From the NCBI GenBank assembly GCA_013146195.2, contig CM028377.1:62828285-62892284 (forward strand): a DNA stretch of 64,000 bases. Direction: 5' to 3'. The notes beneath the pieces are model-generated. The model made no database searches. It had not been told where the DNA came from and worked only from the letters and a program-made list of their open reading frames with translations. Made by a program: the position numbers and the translations under genes. The DNA comes from Codonopsis lanceolata. Its lineage: Eukaryota; Streptophyta; Magnoliopsida; Asterales; Campanulaceae. This document shows, one piece after another, positions 22,359 through 35,093 of the stretch (position 1 is the stretch's first letter; the number at the start of each line of letters is the position of its first letter).

Positions 22359-24112
22359 TTGGTAAAAAATTCTCCAGATGCTGGAACAGAACCTAAACAT
22401 CCTGAAACCCAATATAGTTTGACTGATCCCAACCAAGACATTCCCAGCCGCATTCAGAAAGTCCATCCCTCTTCTCAAGTAATAGGTAATGTACATGATG
22501 GAATGTCAACTAGGAAGAAAGGTAAGTTTGACTACAGGAAATTAGCTTGCCTATCTACCATTGAATGTGAAGAGTTTCATGCATCATGCCATGTGTCTTC
22601 TATTGAACCAAAGAATGTGCATGAAGCCTTAAAAGATGAATGTTGGATTAATGCTATGCAAGATGAACTTGATCAATTTTCTAAAAATGATGTTTGGTTC
22701 CTTGTACTAGACCCACCTCTGTGAATGTTATTGGAACTAAGTGGATTTTCAAAAACAAATCAAATGAGGTGGGAGAGATAATAAGAAATAAAGCAAGACT
22801 TGTGGCTCAAGGGTACGCACAGGGTGAGGGGGTGGATTTTGATGAAACTTTTGCACCTGTTGCCCACATTGAGTCCATACGTCTTCTTCTTGCCATTGCA
22901 TATTTTCTTGATATTACTCTTCAACAAATGGATGTGAAGAGTGCTTTTTTAAATGGTATCTTAGAAGAAGAAGTTTTTGTAGAACAACCAAAAGGTTTTG
23001 AGGACCCCCATAAACCAAACCATGTGTTTAAATTGAAAAAGGTCTTGTATGGTCTCAAGCAAGCTCCTAGAGCTTGGTATGAGAGACTTACAGACCATCT
23101 TATGAAAAGTGGTTTTAAAAGGGGTGAAGTGGACAAAACACTCCTTATTCAAAGAAAATACAAACACATTTTGATTGCACAAATTATGTTGATGACATTG
23201 TGTTGGGGTCCTCTTCTAAGTCCTTGGAAAAAGAATTTGTACATTGCATGACATCTTCGTTTGAAATGAGTTTGGTAGGAGAGTTAACCTTTTTCCTTTG
23301 GATTCAAGTAAAACAAATGCATGAAGGGATGTTCATCTCTCAAGCCAAATATGCTATTAACTTGGTGAAAAAAATTCAGTCTTGAGAATGGAAAGAAAAC
23401 GAAAACCCCTATGGGTACATCTAACAAAATGAGCAAAAATGAGAATTCTGAAAGTGTAGACCATACATTATATAGAAGCATGATAGAAGCCTATTATATT
23501 TTACTGCCACATGTCCAGACGTGTTTGTGTGCTAGATACCAAGCAAATCCAAAGGTCTCTCATTTGAAAGCTGTCAAACGTATAGTTAGGTATGTTGGTG
23601 ACACTTCTACTATGGGTTTGTGGTATACAAAACATATTAATACCAATCTTGTTGGTTTTAGTGATGCTGATTGGGCAGGTAGTGTAGATGACATGAGAAA
23701 TACATTTGGTGGATGTTTTTATTTGGGTAATAACTTGATTTCTTGGTTTAGTAAAAAACAAAATTGTGTTGCCCTTTCTACAACTGAATCTGAATACATT
23801 GCAACTGGTAGTGGGTGCACACAACTTTTATGGATGAATCAAATAATCAAGGATTATGGCCTACACAGTAATGTATTAACCATGTATTGTGACAATGCTA
23901 GTGCAATAAGTACATCAAAAAATCCTATTCAACACTCTAGAACAAAACACATTGATATAAGGCACCTCTTTATTAGAGACTTGGTTGAACAAGGTGTTAT
24001 TTGCATAGAACATGTTGGGACTGAAAATCAACTGGCTGATATTTTCATTAAGAGTCTAGATTTTGAGAGATTTATTAATCTTATGAAATCTCTTGGTATG
24101 TGTACCATGTGA
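22359..24112 (+). pseudogene. Reverse transcriptase and RNase H of the copia element
   Basis: RT begins with the conserved CWINAMQDELDQF. A frameshift near 22715 leads to GTKWIFKNKSNEVG, RLVAQGYAQGEGVDFDETF and LDITLQQMDVKSAFLNG, with YGLKQAPRAWYERL after it. The YVDD box (TATGTTGATGAC, near 23186) is present but in a shifted frame because one T is missing. From 23411 the RNase H keeps GFSDADWAG, STTESEYIA, YCDNASAI and QLADIF, i.e. its acidic residues. It ends MCTM with TGA at 24110-24112. At least three frameshifts prevent a functional enzyme. Confidence 0.88.
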
Positions 24113-24117
24113 CCTTA

Positions 24118-24121
<4 letters not shown>

Positions 24122-24188
<67 letters not shown>
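24122..24188. repeat. (TA)n microsatellite
   Basis: An uninterrupted run of about 33 TA units directly after the pol stop. Confidence 0.95.
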
Positions 24189-24190
<2 letters not shown>

Positions 24191-25484
24191 CATCCATTGC
24201 ATTTTGTATTTAGGGGGCACACTAGATCAATCACACATGTTTGTGCCCTTTGTTATTGTCTGAGAATTGCATTCAAAATCAATTGTGACTTTTTTGTTAT
24301 GATTCTCTCTTTCTCCCAGTCTTTTATTTTGCAAGCTTGAAGTCCACAAAGGAAAATGCTACCTTTAAGAACAAGGGTTGTAGCATTTTATCTTGGTACT
24401 ATGGAACTTAGGTTCTCATAGGTTGATCTTGAGAAAAGTAGATACCATTGGAAAAGTGTGAAAGCTACCTAACGGAAAAGAGCTACCTATGAACAAGGTT
24501 AGTGGTCATTTTCTTTTGGGACTATAAATCTTTGGATTTTTTGGGTTGATCATAAGCAAAATGGCTTCCCTTGGTAAATAGTGTGAAAGGTTCCAAGTGG
24601 CATGTTGTGTATATGCTTGAAATAAAATAGAACTATACTCCTAGCGAAATAATTAAAGTACCTATGGAATTTGTGGGAGATGAGTATGGTTGAGATAAAC
24701 AAAAGATGAAAAAGTAAACATAAAATCACAATTTTGGCGAATGCATCTCCCAATACAACTTCATCCAGAACTACATCAAACTAATCTAGACATTTTTCAC
24801 ATGTGTGTGATTGTTTTATATTAGAGGCTACCTGATATGTTTTCATCATTAGCTAGGCATAAATTTTAGGACATACATTGTTAATTATGGTGTCAGACTA
24901 TTGCAATTTTTGTCCTTAACTCGAAAAATGCAAACCTATTTCCAAAGTTTAACATGTTGAAAAATATTAAGTAGTTGTCTAATCTTGTGGAAGTTAATAG
25001 ACCTTGAATTGTGGATATGTAATACTAAAACATTGTTTGGGGTTGACCAATTCTTGGTATTTTCTTTATTGTGTTTGTTATGAATTCTTGTTATTATTTG
25101 AATTCGAAAATTCAAGTTTTAAAAAGAAATCAATGATATCCTAATGCCATGTACTTCACATTTATCTGCCCCAAATTCTCTTGCCTAAAAGTAAATATTT
25201 TGTGGATATAGTGTGTGATTGGGTCAACTTAAGTATTATTCAAAATCAAAAATTTGGTTTATCATAATTGTCCCTTCACATTCCATCTATTTATGAACTA
25301 ACGGCTAATTCCTCAAAGTGTGCAGTGTGTTTATGCCGTGTATACTTAACAGGTTGAAAATTATGAAGAACAAACATGCCTACTCACAATTTCTTCTAAA
25401 ACGGCTCTCTACCTCCATCACTGTTAAGAGATTCATTCCCCCTTCTTCTCTTCATCTTTCACTTTGAAAAGCCCTAGCTTCTCC
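24189..25484 (+). other. Spacer between pol and the 3' ORF of the copia element
   Basis: No gene seen. A duplicated motif (TTGGTAC/GGGACTAT then TTGGATTTTTTGGGTTGATC) recurs near 24390-24430 and 24515-24550. One copy of the dispersed Ala/Thr/Ser-type word lies at 24740-24779. Confidence 0.6.
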
Positions 25485-27595
25485 ATGGCATCTGTTCCTT
25501 CCTCTCCTACAGATTCCCAGAAAATGACCATTATGCTTGATGTAGCTCCCAGTGCGTCTTCTCCCAAAGCTACATCACATGCAATCACAATGGCTGACAC
25601 CTTGCCTGGCACTGAAATTGTGGTTGTTAATCCTCTTCCTGAACCTATTACCTGCATTCTTCCTTGAGAAAGAGGTAATGCCATCGATGTGGAAGAACAT
25701 GGGGACCTATCCATTTTTCCCCAAATTGGAAACCCTAGTGTTTGAAAGTCTAAAAGGCTAGGAGGAATCCCTAGCAACTATGAAAATCCCACAGATGTAG
25801 ATGTTGCAAAGGTCAAGAAACACAAAATAACCCAGGTCAATTTGAAGAGGATATCTTGATTCAAAGTGACCGCGACGATGAAGATTTCTAGCCCTCAAGT
25901 GATGGGCCTCAATTTGTAATGGAACCTCGTGCACCTCATCACAAAATTGGAAGCAACTTTGTTGAAGCATTAACCTTGGATGCTGCTGATGAAGATTACC
26001 CCATACCTTCTCCCAATGTTGTTTTTCAGACTGATTCTCCAAGCCAAATTCAAGAAGAAGCTTCTCCTGTTGTTCACCCTGCAGAACCTAAAATAGATAT
26101 CTCTGAAATGAGCTTTTCTGATGAGTAAAGGACCCTGACTGAATTCATGGTGAATTTGAAAAATGTTGCTCCTAAGTCTCCTCCCTCAACACCAAGCCCT
26201 GCTCCTCTCCCAATTCTCCTGAGTTTGATGATAGCTCAGACAAGGACTTTGTGGAGAAAGAAGCCTTTGAATAAAGTGATATAGCTCCAGCAAGGTTTAC
26301 CAGAAGAAGAACTGCTCCTCTGACCAATGTAGCTACTAATGAAGCTTCTAGTGAAGCTGCATTCAGTGATGCATCAGTTGAACAGGATATAGGTAACCCA
26401 TTCTCTGAAGCCTTCCTTTCTACTGCTGTCTCTCTTAGATATAATTCTGCTAGAAGATTGGTAGAAGAAAGAACTATTCCAATGGAGGACATGTCTGCCC
26501 AAAATTTGGTCCAGTTTTACTCTGATAGGAGTTTGTTAGCCACTCTGTCCTTGGATGCACCCTATGTTAGGGAAATTGTTATGGAATTTTATGCAAACCT
26601 AGAGAAGAGGATTATGACTGTTGGTGATCCATTCTTTGAGAAAGTCTTTGTTAGGAATCAAGTGATAGACTTCTCTCCTTCTTTTATTAATAGACACTGT
26701 GGGACATCTAATGTACATGTGACTGATTTTATCTCTGACCTGAATAAATGTGTGAGAGAGCTTAATGGAGGTTTGATCACAAACTGGTCAGGAAAAAGGT
26801 GCCAAGGTTAGCACATCAAAGCTAACCTCTTTCTATGTTGTGATGCACAAGATTTGTTATGCCAACTGGGCTCCCACCTCAAATTCCAATGCAGTAACAG
26901 AGGAACATGCCAAAATTATGTACCAGATAGGACTTGGGTTGCCCTTCAATTTTAGGGATTTTGTGTTGAGGAAAGTTGCCTCTCTTGCAGGAACAGAAGG
27001 TGATAAGAGAGCCCTCCCTTTTTCTTCCCTTATTTATAGTATGATAGTGGCACAGGGTATTGCTCCAAAAGAAACTGAGAGGTTGACTCCTATTCTAGAT
27101 CCTCTCCATATTTCCTCAAAAATGTTGAAAGGTGATAGAATCAGGAACCTACCCCTTGTCTATCCATACCCGTCTACTTCAGAGACTGCCCATGTTCTTC
27201 CTCCAATCACTCAACCTGTTGTTCATGTCCCTATAGAAGAAATGACCAATGCAGTTGGCAATGAAGTTGCACCTGTAACTACATCAGTCATCTCTCCCTT
27301 AACTGCTGGCAATACAACTCCTATGGCCTTGTCCTTTATCACAGATCAGCTTGTGCATATCAAGACTCAGATTGTCTATCTTCAAAATTTGGAGGCGCAA
27401 TACTCTGCATGGCATAATCTGTATACAACTCCATCTACCTCTTCTAGCCAAATAGGGGAGATCAGACAAGTGTTGAAGCCACTGTTGTTGCTGCTCAAGG
27501 GATTGAAGATGCTGCTATTAAAGGATTTGAAAATGTTGATGTTATTGAAGATGATAAAACAAAATCTGGTTGATTTTGTTTGGTTTTATATGTAG
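25485..27595 (+). pseudogene. Extra 3' ORF of the copia element (plant transposon protein-like)
   Basis: Starts MASVPSSPTDSQKM at 25485 and is broken by a stop near 25667 and by shifts between 25780 and 25919, near 26126-26270 and near 26811. Acidic Ser/Pro-rich N-terminal segments lead to VQFYSDRSLLATLSLDAPYV, MEFYANLEKRIM and VFVRNQVIDFSPSFINRH. ICYANWAPTSNSNAV and RALPFSSLIYSMIVAQGI follow. The FYANL / V-G--I-FS---IN / NW-PTSH / LPFPSLIY order matches the putative plant transposon protein domain (PF20167 as remembered). It ends at 27595. It sits where Sireviruses carry their additional ORF. No signal peptide or membrane helix was seen. Confidence 0.7.
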
Positions 27596-27817
27596 TTGTT
27601 TTGAAAGTCTCAAACTCTTCTGTTTTGTAACTTTGCTCTGCATTGATATTCTGTGATTGCATAGGATATTTGGTGGACATTTGATAGCTTGATAGTGCTT
27701 TACATTTTGATGAATTGATTGCATTATTCAGGGGGAGACATACTAACTGTGCAGGATTGGAAAAATTGATTTGTGTTGAAAAACACTTGTCATTTTCTTT
27801 GACCAGAAAGGCTCAAC

Positions 27818-27827
27818 AAAGGGGGAG
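27818..27827 (+). other. Polypurine tract of the copia element
   Basis: AAAGGGGGAGA-type purine run two bases before the 3' LTR. It is presumed to prime plus-strand synthesis. Confidence 0.8.
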
Positions 27828-27829
27828 AT

Positions 27830-28612
27830 TGTAAGGGAAAATAGACATGTCCTATTCTTGGTCTTGTTTTAACCTTTTTTGGTCCCAAAGTTTTGGTAAG
27901 AAACTACTATATTTAATCATTTCCTAAAACCTCTCATAGAGTCCATATATTTGGTAATAAAATTTATGTAATAAAGTGGTTTAATTGTTTATGGAAACTA
28001 ACAATTTCTTTCCTAATCCTTTAGTGTTTTGGAGTGCCCTTTGTTTCCTAATTAAATTGTTGGTCTCCACCATCATATATATATGGAGCATGGCGTACAG
28101 AAGAGATGAGCAGAGAGAGCTAAGCAGAATACGCATAGAGCATACAAAATACCGATTGAAAGGAAATTCAGAAAGTTGTGCCATTGCTGAAATTTGGATG
28201 AAGCTTCGAGTGTAGCTTCATCGCGAACTACATTGGTGCTGTTGTTGCTGTTTGCTTTCATAATTTTCTAGGAAGCTTATTTTTTTAATCTCACGTTTTC
28301 TCTATCGTGTTTTTTGTAGGTTTTGCTCTCCAAGACGTGTTGTCTTGTGAGAGCTTTGGCTTTGGTGATTTCACAATTTGTCTTGTCAAACATTTCATCT
28401 TTTTAGTGAAATCTTTTTGGCCAAAAGGCTGGATCTACAAGCAGATCGTTTGATAAACATCTGTGTTTATTATTGCTTTAATTGTATAAAGTCTTCCGCT
28501 GTTTACATATTTGAATTTGTAGTCAATGCACCTCCGGGTATAGCTATAGTACAAGCTACATCACAAACTGTATTGACAGATTCCTTGCATTCTAGCTACT
28601 ATTGATATTTTA
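27830..28612 (+). repeat. 3' LTR of the copia element
   Basis: Starts TGTAAGGG and ends TTTTA where the 5' LTR has TTTCA, followed by TAGTA. It contains about 210 bp (28078-28287) absent from the 5' LTR. The LTR fragment at 29594 begins inside that extra block, so deletion from the 5' LTR is the likelier event. Confidence 0.88.
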
Positions 28613-30085
28613 TAGTATAATTTGTGTTATGTAGAACAAGGCACAGAAACTAATGCTAACGGGAGGGAAGAGAAAGAAGAAAGTCGGCATCAGCAGTTTA
28701 CCCTTGTAAGGAATCAACTTTGTCAAGAAATAAAAATGGCACAAAGCAAAAAGACGTCCAGAAATAATTAGTAGACGGTTCTAACACCTATTTTAGTTTG
28801 TAATACATAGTTTAGTAGTTGTAATTATAGTTTTGAAGATCGATTCATGTATTCCTTCATCCCGCTGTTCGGTTCATCTTCAATGATGAACTAATCGTCC
28901 ATTAATCTAGGAATTGAGAGGTAACTTGTATCGAATCTATTGCTTAATATATTTTTATACATTCAATTCTTGTTGATCATGATGTTTATCAACCTCTTTA
29001 CTGTCTAGCTTTGACCAAATGAATGGAATCGCACGTAGCAAAGACCTAGAGGTGCGGATAGCTGCACGGTCAAATGCATATGTCGTACACTGGTTCACCA
29101 TCGTGATAAATTGACCTTATCGATGCACGAGAGTGATAAGTTAGGGTTAGGTTCATATATATGTTCCTAGGTGACAGATAGGAAATTCATATGTTCTTGT
29201 TCTTAGGATATAGATTGGATGAATTATTTAAGATTGAGACTGAATTATAATTTGACAATCTATATCTATATTTCATGAACGAACCCAATGTATTGATTGA
29301 TACTATACTTAAAAAGCAATAGTGTAGATGCAAGTGAATCCCCAATCCTAGATTTCCCTCCTCCATAAGATCTTTATAAATTGTGATTACTTCCTAGTTT
29401 ATTAATTAGATTTCCTGTTAGTAGAGTAAAATTAGATTAAATAAAACAAAATAAAAACCCCCCCTTAGTTTAATTGTTACCGATATACTTGCTACTTGAA
29501 TTCTTCGATCTTGTCTCTATAGTTCGACTCTTGCTTCCCAAACTATTTAGCAATAATCTTGTGCACTTGCAAGGTATTAAAATAAAACACGATCAGAAGC
29601 TTATTTTTTAATCTCACGTTTTCTCTATTGTGTTTTTTGTGGGTTTTGCTCTCCAATTCGTATTGTCCTATGAAAGCTTTGGTTTAGGTGATTTCACAAT
29701 TTGTCTTGTTAAACACTTCATCTTTTTAGTGAAATCTTTTTAATTTGTCATAAGGCTGGATCTACAAGCAGATCGTTTGATACACATTTGTGTTTATTAT
29801 TGCTTTAATTGCTTAAAGTCTTCCGCTGTTTATATATTTGAATTTGTGGTCAATGCACCTCCGGGTGTAGCTACAGTAAAAACTACACGAACTGTATTGA
29901 CAGATTCCTTGAATCCTAGCTACTATTGATCTTTCATAGTACAACTTGTGTTATGTAGAACAAGGCACGGGAACTAATGCTATGAACACAACAAGGGAGG
30001 GAAGAGAAAGAAGAAAGTCGGCATTAGTAGTTTACCCTTGTAAGGAATCAACTTTGTCGGGAAATAAAAATGGCACAAAGCCTAA
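28272..30085 (+). repeat. Duplicated LTR tail plus flank
   Basis: Bases 28272-28750 (last ~340 bp of the 3' LTR and ~138 bp of flank) recur at 29594-30085. Both copies share the TAGTA site and the flank words GTTATGTAGAACAAGGCAC and AAAATGGCACAAAGC. Because host flank is included, this is a segmental duplication and not a second insertion. Confidence 0.85.
28751..29593. other. Intervening segment, possibly an LTR fragment
   Basis: 843 bp between the duplicated blocks. No coding frame. The end (GTTCGACTCTTGCTTCCC, TTGTGCACTTGCAAGG) resembles U5 ends of some gypsy LTRs, but no TG/CA termini or target duplication were identified. Confidence 0.35.
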
Positions 30086-30248
30086 ACTGCTTGATCAATT
30101 AGTCAATTTAACAACAGTTTCATGCTGTTAAATTTAGATCAGTTACTATTAGGATCTTAACGATAACAATATCAATATTACGCAATACTACTGCTAGACC
30201 AAATTAAAGTGTTCTACGCACCTGAAGTTCCCAGTTACATTCATATCA

Positions 30249-30459
30249 ATAATTACAACCTGACACTAAGCACATATAATACACCATTAGATTCCAAATC
30301 TCAAGTGACGTTCTAACTGTTTTTACGTTTTCATCCTGCATAATGTTGTGTTATAAATAATTACAACCCGACACTAAGCACATATACACCATTAGACTCC
30401 TAATCTCAAGTGATGTTCTAACTGTTTTTGCGCTTCCATCTTGTGTAATGTTGTGTGAT
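30249..30459 (+). repeat. Two-copy tandem repeat, ~107 bp
   Basis: Units start at 30249 and 30356 with ATAATTACAACC and both contain TCTAACTGTTTTT and TAATGTTGTGT. Confidence 0.85.
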
Positions 30460-33038
30460 GATCCTTCTCTTGTACATTGTTTCATGGTGTAGAACCCCCT
30501 CCCACTCACTCCTTAAAGAAGTTCAGAAAATCCATCATATATGCTCGTAACTTTTCTTTGCACTTTTTTGTTTAATTTGTCTATAAGGAGTCGCCTTAGA
30601 TTCTAGCTCATTGGCTTGTTTATTGTTGGTGTGGCTGTTAAAGGATGTGAATTTTAAACTAGTGGAATCCTAATCCTTATATAATTATACAAAAACATGA
30701 ATCCTTTGGACATTCAGTTCTAAGACACCTAGAAGTTTTCTACGACCAGCTTCTCTATGAAAGTTGTTTAATTGCAGAATTCATCTTAGATTAGTTAGCT
30801 GCTTAAGACTATAATTTAGAAGGATACGAGAAGGATCATTTGATAAATTTGTCAAGAGGAATAAAAGGTAATCTCAACTTTTGACATATACCTCATTAAT
30901 TTTCTGAAGATGCTCCTACGTAGCTTCATGCTTTACCATATATAGATCATACTTCGTTCTTGCTGAGAAATTCCACCACATTGTGGTGGGCGAGGAATTC
31001 CTTGGGGAAAGATAGATGCCTTTGCATTGCCTATTTGACAACAAGATTTCAAAGTTTAGTATCTGGGTGCACTAATATTTTTTTTTTTTTTGTGAACTTT
31101 ACCGGGAGTCTGCTGTTACTATCTTTAATTTTTTTTACTGTATTTAATATTAAAATAGAAATTCTGATTCACAGGAAATATCAACTATTTATCTGCCTCT
31201 GCAGAAGATATAGAATTTATAACAGTTGCTGAAAAACAAATAATTGACAGATTCCAACTTTTGGTTGCACTATAATCCCCACTTTGCCAGCTGAAAAAGC
31301 ATTACCTTACTTGTCCAACCCCTGTGCAGAAAGAAATAAGAAAAAGAAAGAGGGAAAACAAAAAGGTTTTAATGTGTATTTAACTTTGAAGTGAGTGAGG
31401 GGAAACCTCTTCCTAATTCAATAATCCATTAGTTTAATGTGCTCCATTAGGAAGTTAACAGATATCCACTCAATATGATTTCAGCTGATTGACTATCATT
31501 TTAGATTACAAGAGTTGACTTGTTAGGTGATTTCTCAATCACAATTCTCCTGGGATACAGTGTGCTGCTTGCAATGTATTTAAATATTTAATATGAACTT
31601 GAAAAGGGTCTAATCCAGTTGGACTGCATCAGCAATAATCAAATATTTTAATTTGTTGATAGCAATTAAGGAGAACCTGCTAAATTTTCATAGAAGCCTC
31701 CATGAACGTGTTCATAGCGCACTAATGGTCACTCCCCTCGTGCTCCTGTAAATAAATCATAGGTTAACAATTGTGGGATTAGGTCTCTGGCCCAAATTTC
31801 TTGTGGGTACATTTTTGCTTGATTCTTTTTTGTCCCCATCGTCCAACAAGTGGGGTTTTGAAAAGATGTGCCTCCTTTAGATTCTGCTGAGGAACTGTGA
31901 CATTTAAGAGAGAAATCATTTATCCAGAGAACTTAAGCCAACTCTAACTACACGAAAACCTAATATCGAAATAGACAAACACTAGACAAAATTAATTATG
32001 CAGTAAAATTTGAGACATTGCATGGTAGCCATTTTTACCATGTTGAAACTTGAAAATGATCTTCTGTATTCGGTTCAAAAAGTAAATTTAGTAATAGGCA
32101 TCCTTTTATGGATTTAGGAGCTACACTACGAGTTCATGTGCTATGCATTGAAGATAATTCGCTAATATTTTTATTGCAAAAAAAAAAAAAATCAATATAT
32201 CCATGCCGTTTTTAGATTTTAAGAAATTCTTAACGGTCAAGGACAGTTACTCCCGAATTATTTACTGCTATAAAAGATGCCTCTGCTTAAAACAATATCA
32301 GATTAAGCATAATTGTTTCATTATCTATAACTGAAACGTCATTAATCATTATGTTTTTAATAGAACCAGTATTTACATTAAAGACCTCTAGCATGTTTCA
32401 TGATGCATCTATGTTCATGGTTTTACACGAAACTTATTTCTTTTTTAACCGGGGAGGGGGTTAGTGGTTCATCTGTGATCGATACTTTACCACTTTTCAA
32501 TTTTCATATTGCTGTTTCAGTCTTAACCTTTTCTCTTCTTCTTATTTTATTAACTTATGTTTACCTTTGTAAACAATAAGTGACATACCGCTCACGTCAT
32601 TTTCATCGGTGAAATTTCATGGTTAAATATTGATTATTCTTTGATGAGATGGTGATAGTTCCTTTTGTTCCACTTTTCCTGATTCCTGAGGCCATTTTTC
32701 TCTTCATCTTCATTATGTGCTCTTGGATTTGCTAGATCTCATTAAAAAATGGGTCCCTTGGCAGGAATAATAATTGATGAGAAGCAACTTTGTTTAAATG
32801 ACTTTTGATTCACCGGACCTTCTGCTTCTGAGACCTAAAAATACTAAGGGGTCGTTTGGCATCATCCTAGAATCTCCTTTACTTGTTATGGAATATATTA
32901 AAGCGAGAAAGGGCCTTCAAGTACAGCAGCTGTTTAAAGAGAAAGCTACTTCAATCACTCTCCTTTTCCTTGTTTTTCAAACAATTGGTCCACATTTTTA
33001 TCATAAAACTCCCATCAATAATTATATTCCTCTCTTTG
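30460..33038. other. Gene-poor interval left of the MYB locus
   Basis: No recognisable gene, RNA gene or element. Short open frames (for example 30960-31232 and 32798-33070) show no family features. Confidence 0.5.
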
Positions 33039-34970
33039 AATTGAAGTTTGAGCTTGCCAGTAAGGGGTAATAGTACATGAAAACAGAAGCATCAACAAAA
33101 CATAAATTTGAAAATTTCTCTAAGTAACCAATTTTTTTCCTACGGGACATGTGAAGGGCTCACATGACAGCTCTCTTCTGGGCCAATCCTTAAAGATGTT
33201 CAGTAGATCATCTATGAAGTCGTTTACATTGTTTATTAGTCATGGAACTCGTGGTCATGAGTAGCTTCATTAATGTAATACTTTGTACTTAATCTCCTCA
33301 ATTTTTGAATCCTTTGTATTGTTAATCAATGAAGCAGACCAACTCCATATGGCACTGAGATGGCAATGCTTTGTAGGTCAATCATTGGATTTCGATTCCA
33401 GTTATCAGACTCTTGACCGAAACCCGAGAAATCTCAAGATCGATCTGATCTGTAACTGACTTTTTAGGATCTGTTCTTTGCCATTGTGGCCTTCTTTCTT
33501 TCTTTTTTATGTTTTATCTTTTGTAAAACCTTCGTCCATATTCCATAGTAATTACATCCTTTGGAATAAAAATTTTAGATGACTTTTATGCAAGCGTAGG
33601 TCCTGTTGATCTGCTTTATTTCTTCTTTGCCTTTTTCTCTTTTAATTTCCCTCTCTGCGATTGCTTTCTTTTCAGAAGAAAGTATTGGGCCATTAATTAT
33701 GTGAATTTTCTTGTAATTTTCTTTTTATGCATGTGTAAATGCATGCAATGCAAGTGTGTGTGTGTGAGAGAGAGAGTAGTTTGTGTCTGGTCAAGAAAAT
33801 AGAATTTGCTACTTAATATATACGTACGTTAGGCAAGACGTTGCCTTTTCTGATCAGGTGAGGAGGTTGGGAACGAATCAAGTTTTGGCCGGACTGCAAG
33901 GTATGATGGTCCCTTTTGATCGTATACGAATATTAAATGCATACACATATATAATATTGCCAGGTTTGCTTTCTAAATGTTATAAAAAAAAAAACAGATA
34001 TCATATGATATGACCATTACATGGAATATATATCAAGTTTTTTGGTGAATTGGCTTATTTCAAAATTGCTATTGTTTAATGTTCTTGTTGGTAGCATAGA
34101 TACAAGAAGTTTGTCCAAAAATCTATTGTTGGATTCTTTGATTCCTCTATGCCTACAAAAACAAATAGAATCTGCCAATCCCACCCCACCCTACTAAAAA
34201 GAATTAGAAAAAGAAAAAGCAGTTTAAAACACTAATTTGATATCCCTACTTATCTCCAAAAAGAAATATCCATCAATGCATCTCCCCACTATTATAATTC
34301 CCCCCCATCAAAGCTTCTCACAATTTTGGAAAGTTGAACCCCATTATACATCATGGTGGGCCTGCCCTAATTCAGCAGGAATCAAGCAATGGCTAGTTTG
34401 AGTGTAGCTGAGTTTGCTACTTAGGCTTTCAATTTGGGTTCGGTTCATGTGGCTAGCACTCAAGAGGTAGTTTTCAAATGTATAAACAAAGTGTGAGGGG
34501 CTCGATTCATGTGGCTAGCATTTTTGCGAGATAATTCTCAAATGCGTAGGCCGAGCATAAGGGGTGTGCTCTTCAACAGCTAGTTGAATTACGGCAAGGT
34601 GAATTAAGATTGAAATGCGAGGTGACTCGAATCAACCAGCTTACCATTGAACGTGGAGAGTGTGTGTGAGGGTGTAAACAGGGAGATAAAAACAAACCAT
34701 ACACTTTTTCCTCTTTTCTCTCCTTTTAAGACTCGAATGGAACTGTGTTTGCTTTCTCTGTTTTTGCTGCATCAGAGAGATTCTCTCCTCCCCCCATTCA
34801 AGTCAAAGTGGAAAGAAAAGAAAAGAAAAAAATTATGGGAAAACAGGGAAGAGAGAGAGAGAGGCACAGCTCATGGCATATATTCCCACTCCAACATAAC
34901 CCCACATATGTTTCCAGATATGGAGTGAGAACATAGGACAGCCCAACAACTCTCCCCCCCATCCCCCCAA

Positions 34971-34978
34971 TTATAAAG
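34971..34978 (+). promoter_or_regulatory. Putative TATA box of MYB-CC copy 1
   Basis: TTATAAAG 116 bp before the ATG, followed by a CT-rich leader (35046-35070) typical of plant 5' UTRs. Confidence 0.5.
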
Positions 34979-35093
34979 AGAACATTAGATTGCCACCACA
35001 TATATTTATTCAGCAGAACTGCAAGGGGATCATTCATACCTAAGCCTCTCTCTCTCTTTCTCTCTCCTCTCCCATCAAAAAACCCAGAAATAT

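Larger units (their letters stand above)
18289..28612 (+). mobile_element. Ty1/copia retrotransposon, Sirevirus-like, complete but decayed
   Basis: Two LTRs (18289-18866, 27830-28612) are flanked by the same 5-bp target duplication TAGTA (18284-18288, 28613-28617). In order it has a tRNA-iMet-type primer site, gag, protease, integrase, RT, RNase H, a 1.3 kb spacer, an extra 3' ORF and a polypurine tract. Length is 10.3 kb. The copia domain order (integrase before RT) and the extra 3' ORF with putative-plant-transposon-protein features suggest the Sirevirus/Maximus group. Stops, frameshifts and diverged LTRs mark it as old. Confidence 0.92.
18792..29903 (+). repeat. Dispersed degenerate ~38-bp word, about eleven copies
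   Basis: Copies start near 18792, 20098, 20712, 22311, 24740, 25539, 26326, 27261, 28210, 28538 and 29867. The pattern is GATGTAGCT...ACTACATC...GCTACATC. Read from the first GAT or AAT they give similar peptides: DAVPDTTASQAT (22311), DVAPSASSPKAT (25539), NASPNTTSSRTT (24740). They lie in gag, the pro and integrase linkers, the spacer, the 3' ORF and the LTRs. At 20712 the matching phase differs from the surrounding open frame. Confidence 0.6.

Noticed and set aside
34647..34936. Short open frames upstream of the MYB gene (also 47475-47755)
   Set aside because: The two copies diverge in frame through 1-2 base indels, which argues against coding; this is promoter and 5' UTR.
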